DNA of 64,000 bases from JAYPHU01 sp964611435 (lineage in GTDB: Bacteria; Pseudomonadota; Alphaproteobacteria; Rhodospirillales; UBA2165): the NCBI GenBank assembly GCA_964611435.1, contig CAZSXT010000004.1:91345-155344 (forward strand), written 5' to 3'. The notes beneath the pieces are model-generated. The model saw only the letters and a program-made list of their open reading frames with translations. It was not told the DNA's origin and did not search any database. The position numbers and the translations under genes are program-made. How positions within the stretch are numbered: position 1 is the stretch's first letter; each line of letters begins with the position of its first letter. Of this stretch, positions 60,853 to 64,000 are shown piece after piece.

Positions 60853-61715
60853 GTAGACCGCCTCCCGAACAAGCCTTCGGGCCGGAACAACAGCACCAGG
60901 ATAAACAGCAGATACGCGGCCGCGAGGGTCAGGCCGGGATCATACAAGGACGCCACCGCCGTCTCGGCAAAGCCCAGAACAAAGGCGCACAGGATCGCGC
61001 CCCGCACGTCCCGCACCCCACCCATGATGACGATGACCAGCGCTTTCATGGTGAAGATCACACCCACAGATGCATCAAATGTGAGGAACATGCTGAGGAG
61101 CGCACCGCCGGATGCCGTCACCGCGCCCCCTAAGGCAAACGCCATGGCCGAGGCATTGGGCACGTCTACGCCGACAAGTCCGGCGGCCTCCGCATTCACG
61201 GAAACGGCGCGCAACGTTAGCCCGGCGCGGGTCTTGTTGAGCCAGACATAGAGCCCCCCACACAACCCAACCGCGAACAGGAAGGCGACGATGCGGTTGA
61301 GCTCATACGCACGGCCGAAAATCTCGAACGGCACTTCCAGGTAGGAGTAGCTGAAATACTCTCCGCCAAAGAGAGCCAACATAACGCCCACTAGGATAAA
61401 CGCCTGGCCGAAAGTGGAGAGGATGGAGTCCACCTCCAACTGCCCCTCGGACTTGGCGCGCTTGACCAGCGGGCGCATGAAAATTTTATAGATCAGCCAA
61501 TTGGCGGCGAAGGCCAGCGGCGCCACGAAGACTATTGATAGAATGGGGCTGAGCTGCCAGCCGGTGAAAATCCAGAAGGCCGCGAAGGAGCCGGCCACCA
61601 GCATTTCACCGTTGGCCAGATTCATAATCCGGGCGACCCCATACTGAAGCTGGAGCCCCATCGCCATAAGAGCATAGGCTCCGCCCAGGAGTCCGCCGAT
61701 GATCAGAATATCCAT
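60849..61715 (-). CDS. livH: Branched-chain amino-acid-type ABC transporter permease LivH
   Basis: 288 residues, about eight helices. Family marks are GLLGGAYALMAMGLQLQYGVARIMNLANGEMLVAGSFAAFW at the start and the EAA-like loop AVSVNAEAAGLVGVDVPNASAMAFALGGAVTASGGALL. It pairs with LivM. It lies 89 bases after livK, a gap that holds a terminator-like hairpin, so livHMGF is likely transcribed at a lower level than livK. Confidence 0.94.
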   Translation of the reverse strand: MDILIIGGLLGGAYALMAMGLQLQYGVARIMNLANGEMLVAGSFAAFWIFTGWQLSPILSIVFVAPLAFAANWLIYKIFMRPLVKRAKSEGQLEVDSILSTFGQAFILVGVMLALFGGEYFSYSYLEVPFEIFGRAYELNRIVAFLFAVGLCGGLYVWLNKTRAGLTLRAVSVNAEAAGLVGVDVPNASAMAFALGGAVTASGGALLSMFLTFDASVGVIFTMKALVIVIMGGVRDVRGAILCAFVLGFAETAVASLYDPGLTLAAAYLLFILVLLFRPEGLFGRRST

Positions 61716-61746
61716 GACGGCCTTACGTCATCCAGATTACGACTGC

Positions 61747-61790
61747 GCAAAAAATACTCCCGGCGGGGCCGATTGACCACCGCCGGGAGC
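61747..61790 (-). terminator. Attenuator-type terminator between livK and livH
   Basis: A perfect 10-bp stem (CTCCCGGCGG at 61757-61766 and CCGCCGGGAG at 61780-61789) followed on the minus strand by TATTTTTTG. It lies between livK and livHMGF, which are otherwise one operon. Partial termination here would give more binding protein than permease, a common plan for ABC importers. Confidence 0.85.
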
Positions 61791-61804
61791 TGACTTCGTT
61801 TGGC

Positions 61805-63010
61805 TTACCAGCCGGTTTTCGGTTTCACGACCTTCGCACCGGGACGACCGGTGGAGCTGACGCCGTAGAACTTCCCGCCCTGCCATTGGCCGACGGTCCA
61901 GTATTTTTCGTTGTTCTGGTTCTTGAAGGTGATCGGGCCCATGACCGTATCAAAGGTGGTCTTCTTGATATGATCGATGACCGCTTTACGGTCTTTCGAG
62001 CCGACGGCTTCAATGGACTTTTCCAAAATCTGGAACGTGGCATACACCATGCCGCTCGCCCAGTAGTCCGGGGTCTTGCCGGTCGCCTTCTTATGCGCGG
62101 CAAAATACTCTTTCATGGCCTCCGTATCCGGGTTGATGCCACCCGCACCGAGGACACCCTCGGCAGATGCACCGAACTTGCCGCCATAGGCCGGGAAGGC
62201 CGTGGCAACCGCCGTGTAGAAGGCCTTGGTGTTCAGTCCTTGGACTTTTGCTTGCGCGGTCAGGCCGAACGTATCCGGCGGATAGGACCAGGCCACAAAT
62301 GCATCCGGGTTGGAATCCTTGGCGCCGCGAACAACCGGTGACAAATCAGGGGAACCCAGCGGATAGGACTTGTCATAGACAATGTCGAAACCCTCTTTCT
62401 TGAATACCGGGCGGGCTGCATTGGCCATTTCGATGCCGAAAGCGTCAGCCACGTTCACCATGGCGACCTTGTTGCCGATAACGCCATCTGTCCGCATTTT
62501 CTTGAGGATGTTCACCACGGAAACGGAGAAGTCGGTGGTCGAACCCAGCGTGAAGAAGATGTTGTCGTAACGTTTGGTCAGCGCGTCGATCTTATCGGTG
62601 ATCGCCGTGTGGGTGATCAGCGGATAACCGAATTTGTTGAAGATCGGCGCGGTGGCCAGGTTAAAGCCGGTACCATAAGGCGCCAGGATGAAATCCACTT
62701 TGTCCTGGGTGGCCAGACGCTGAATGTTCTTGATGGCTTCACCGGGGTTGGTGCGGTCATCATATTCGATCAGCTCGATCTTGGCCTTGCCGCTTTTGAG
62801 CTGCAGACCGCCGCGGGCGTTGACCTGCTCCACCCAAAGTTTTACGTTCGGCCAATAGGTGACCGTGGAACCGCCCGCCAGGGGGCCGGTCTTCGGCGCC
62901 GAGGCGCCGATCTTAATGGTTTCGGCCTGCGCCGACAGACCGGTCAGCCCGACAGCGCTGATCGCCGCCGCGGCCACGAGCATGGTGCTCAGTTTTGCTG
63001 AAAATTTCAT
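61805..63010 (-). CDS. livK: Branched-chain amino-acid-type ABC transporter substrate-binding protein
   Basis: 401 residues from ATG 63010 behind GGGAGA; an in-frame codon 12 residues upstream is rejected. A signal peptide (about 1-29, ending LSAQAETIKIG) is followed by a Leu/Ile/Val-binding-type fold: GASAPKTGPLAGGSTVTYWPNVKLWVEQVNARGGLQLKSGKAKIELIEYDDRTNPGEAIKNIQRL, VDFILAPYGTGFNLATAPIFNKFGYPLI and the second lobe. It traps the solute in the periplasm for LivHMGF. In this subgroup the ligands are often aromatic acids or amides and not amino acids; the adjoining aldehyde dehydrogenase supports that (inference). Confidence 0.93.
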   Translation of the reverse strand: MKFSAKLSTMLVAAAAISAVGLTGLSAQAETIKIGASAPKTGPLAGGSTVTYWPNVKLWVEQVNARGGLQLKSGKAKIELIEYDDRTNPGEAIKNIQRLATQDKVDFILAPYGTGFNLATAPIFNKFGYPLITHTAITDKIDALTKRYDNIFFTLGSTTDFSVSVVNILKKMRTDGVIGNKVAMVNVADAFGIEMANAARPVFKKEGFDIVYDKSYPLGSPDLSPVVRGAKDSNPDAFVAWSYPPDTFGLTAQAKVQGLNTKAFYTAVATAFPAYGGKFGASAEGVLGAGGINPDTEAMKEYFAAHKKATGKTPDYWASGMVYATFQILEKSIEAVGSKDRKAVIDHIKKTTFDTVMGPITFKNQNNEKYWTVGQWQGGKFYGVSSTGRPGAKVVKPKTGW

Positions 63011-63207
63011 CTCGGTTCTCCCTGTTGAGACTATAGATTTAGGCATTAATTCGGGGCGCGTTTCCGCTGGGCGTGGACTATATCGCCATTTGCCTTCAGG
63101 CCAAACAAATAATTCCGTGAGGAAAAAATTATATTTCGATTTGAAGCCGTTACCGGCAAAAGTGGACCCGCTCCAATGTAGGGAGGTGGCTAAATTTCTA
63201 TCCCGCT

Positions 63208-64000
63208 CTAGGTCTTCGGCAGCCTGACGGTAAACGTTGCGCCCTCTCCTGGTGTACTTTCCACCGAGATGGCGCCGCGATGGGCCTCGACGATCTGTTT
63301 CACGATGGCCAGTCCCAGACCCGTACTCTTTTCTCCGGCGGTGGGCTTCGAACTCAACTTCTCGAATGCAGCAAAAACTTTGTCCAGTTCGTCTTCCTGA
63401 ATGCCTTGTCCGTAATCCTGAACAACAACAGCGATCTCGCGGTCCGTTGCTTCAACCCGAACATCGATCTTCGTATCAGCCTGTGAAAACTTCACAGCGT
63501 TGGTGAGAAGGTTGTCGAGAACCTGGGCCATACGTGCCCGATCAAAAGAAATTTCCGGCACGTCCGCGAGATTTGGGACAATTGTTATATTTTTCTCAAC
63601 AGCGGAGAAACGCACCAGCTCGATACGCTCTTCCACCAGCTCTGCGAGATTGCCCGCTTCCGGCTCCAAATCAAACGTGGCGGAAGCCAGGGACGAAACG
63701 TCCAGCAAATCCTCCAATAGCGCCAACATCTGGTCACTGATCCGGGTGATATTGGCAATAAACTCCTTTCGCTTCTTTTCGCCCAAATCAGCCGCGTAAA
63801 TAAGCTGACTCATGCCGCGAATGGCGCTGATCGGATTTCGCAAATCGTACGCCGCCATACCTATGAACCGGTTGCGAACTTCGTTCAGATCCTGAAGTTC
63901 CCGATTCATGGTGGCAAGATTGAGCTCTGCCTCCTTGAGCCGAGTGACGTCGGTAAAGGCGAACAGCAGTAGGTCTTCCTCTTCAATGGAGATGATAGAC
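63208..64000 (-). CDS. PAS-containing histidine kinase-like protein, 5' end beyond window; phosphoacceptor His is Tyr
   Basis: About 264 C-terminal residues are visible; the frame is open to the window edge, so the start lies beyond 64000. The first visible part (SIISIEEEDLLLFAFTDVTRLKEAELNLATMNRELQDLN) is the end of a PAS domain and a coiled linker. The dimerisation segment reads FIGMAAYDLRNPISAIRGMSQL: Tyr (TAC at 63847-63849) stands where kinases of this AxHDLRNP type have His. The ATPase domain is intact: N-box LLTNAVKF, DYGQGIQ, KSTGLGLAIV. No receiver follows. Either an inactive kinase that modulates a partner, or one phosphorylated by another route. Confidence 0.9.
   Translation of the reverse strand, partial: SIISIEEEDLLLFAFTDVTRLKEAELNLATMNRELQDLNEVRNRFIGMAAYDLRNPISAIRGMSQLIYAADLGEKKRKEFIANITRISDQMLALLEDLLDVSSLASATFDLEPEAGNLAELVEERIELVRFSAVEKNITIVPNLADVPEISFDRARMAQVLDNLLTNAVKFSQADTKIDVRVEATDREIAVVVQDYGQGIQEDELDKVFAAFEKLSSKPTAGEKSTGLGLAIVKQIVEAHRGAISVESTPGEGATFTVRLPKT

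Noticed and set aside
1..64000. tRNA, rRNA or CRISPR repeats
   Set aside because: No cloverleaf-like stretches, rRNA sequence or evenly spaced direct repeats were found in any intergenic region.

Overview
The window looks like ordinary chromosome of an alphaproteobacterium, most likely a Rhodospirillales-like marine or soil lineage (inference). The evidence is the aerobic-type cobaltochelatase pair cobS-cobT beside rpmB, the xerD / aroK-aroB arrangement, a psd-pssA pair, a monomeric NADP isocitrate dehydrogenase, a FixJ-type regulator, alphaproteobacterial-style response regulators and many TRAP/Liv transport and catabolic genes. Coding density is high, with many ATGA-type overlaps and several GTG/TTG starts. 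No gene-free stretch exceeds about 250 bases. I see no phage, insertion sequence, CRISPR array, rRNA or tRNA.

Layout. 1-2.4 kb: the 3' end of secA, then a tungsten-type aldehyde:ferredoxin oxidoreductase on the minus strand. 2.5-9.5 kb: a small formyltransferase, a tetR-MFP-RND efflux operon, and an Hpt-like/CheY-like pair. 9.5-13.2 kb (minus): a 46-residue membrane peptide, a large periplasmic protein, xerD and a HEHEH putative metalloprotein. 13.4-16.5 kb (plus): aroK, aroB and a CBS/CorC membrane protein. 16.5-18.7 kb: a hybrid sensor kinase. 18.9-25.6 kb: an accessory catabolic block with a TRAP transporter (dctPQM order), a TauD-like dioxygenase, a tandem-YCII protein, a BenE-like permease and a DUF2889 protein. 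25.6-30.1 kb: a ribbon-helix-helix regulator, a J-domain protein, cobS, cobT and rpmB. 30.2-36.9 kb: monomeric isocitrate dehydrogenase, a Rieske oxygenase, a LOG-family protein, a cytochrome c', a diheme cytochrome c and a membrane protein. 37.0-44.1 kb: a LysM protein, a six-PAS hybrid kinase, a FixJ-like regulator, psd and pssA. 44.2-49.1 kb (minus): a padR-MFP-RND operon with a striking palindromic operator region. 49.2-56.8 kb: a membrane PAS kinase, an amidohydrolase, a YnfA-like protein, homocysteine methyltransferase, a TetR regulator with a perfect palindrome, a PEMT-like methyltransferase and a dicarboxylate/glutamate symporter. 56.8-63.0 kb (minus): livK-livH-livM-livG-livF plus an aldehyde dehydrogenase, with an attenuator hairpin after livK. 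63.2-64.0 kb: a truncated (window edge) kinase-like protein whose phosphoacceptor His is Tyr.

Much of the window serves uptake and oxidation of small organic acids or aromatics (TRAP, Liv, BenE and DAACS transporters, Rieske and Fe(II)/2-oxoglutarate oxygenases, amidohydrolase, aldehyde dehydrogenase), xenobiotic export (two RND operons) and signalling (four kinases, two stand-alone receivers, one Hpt). I did not find a clearly new multi-gene system. The best leads are residue-level departures in known families (Tyr kinase, Gly for Asp in the RND relay and in the symporter's NMDGT motif, acidic insertion in LivF), the accessory block at 18.9-25.6 kb, and some unexplained inverted repeats.
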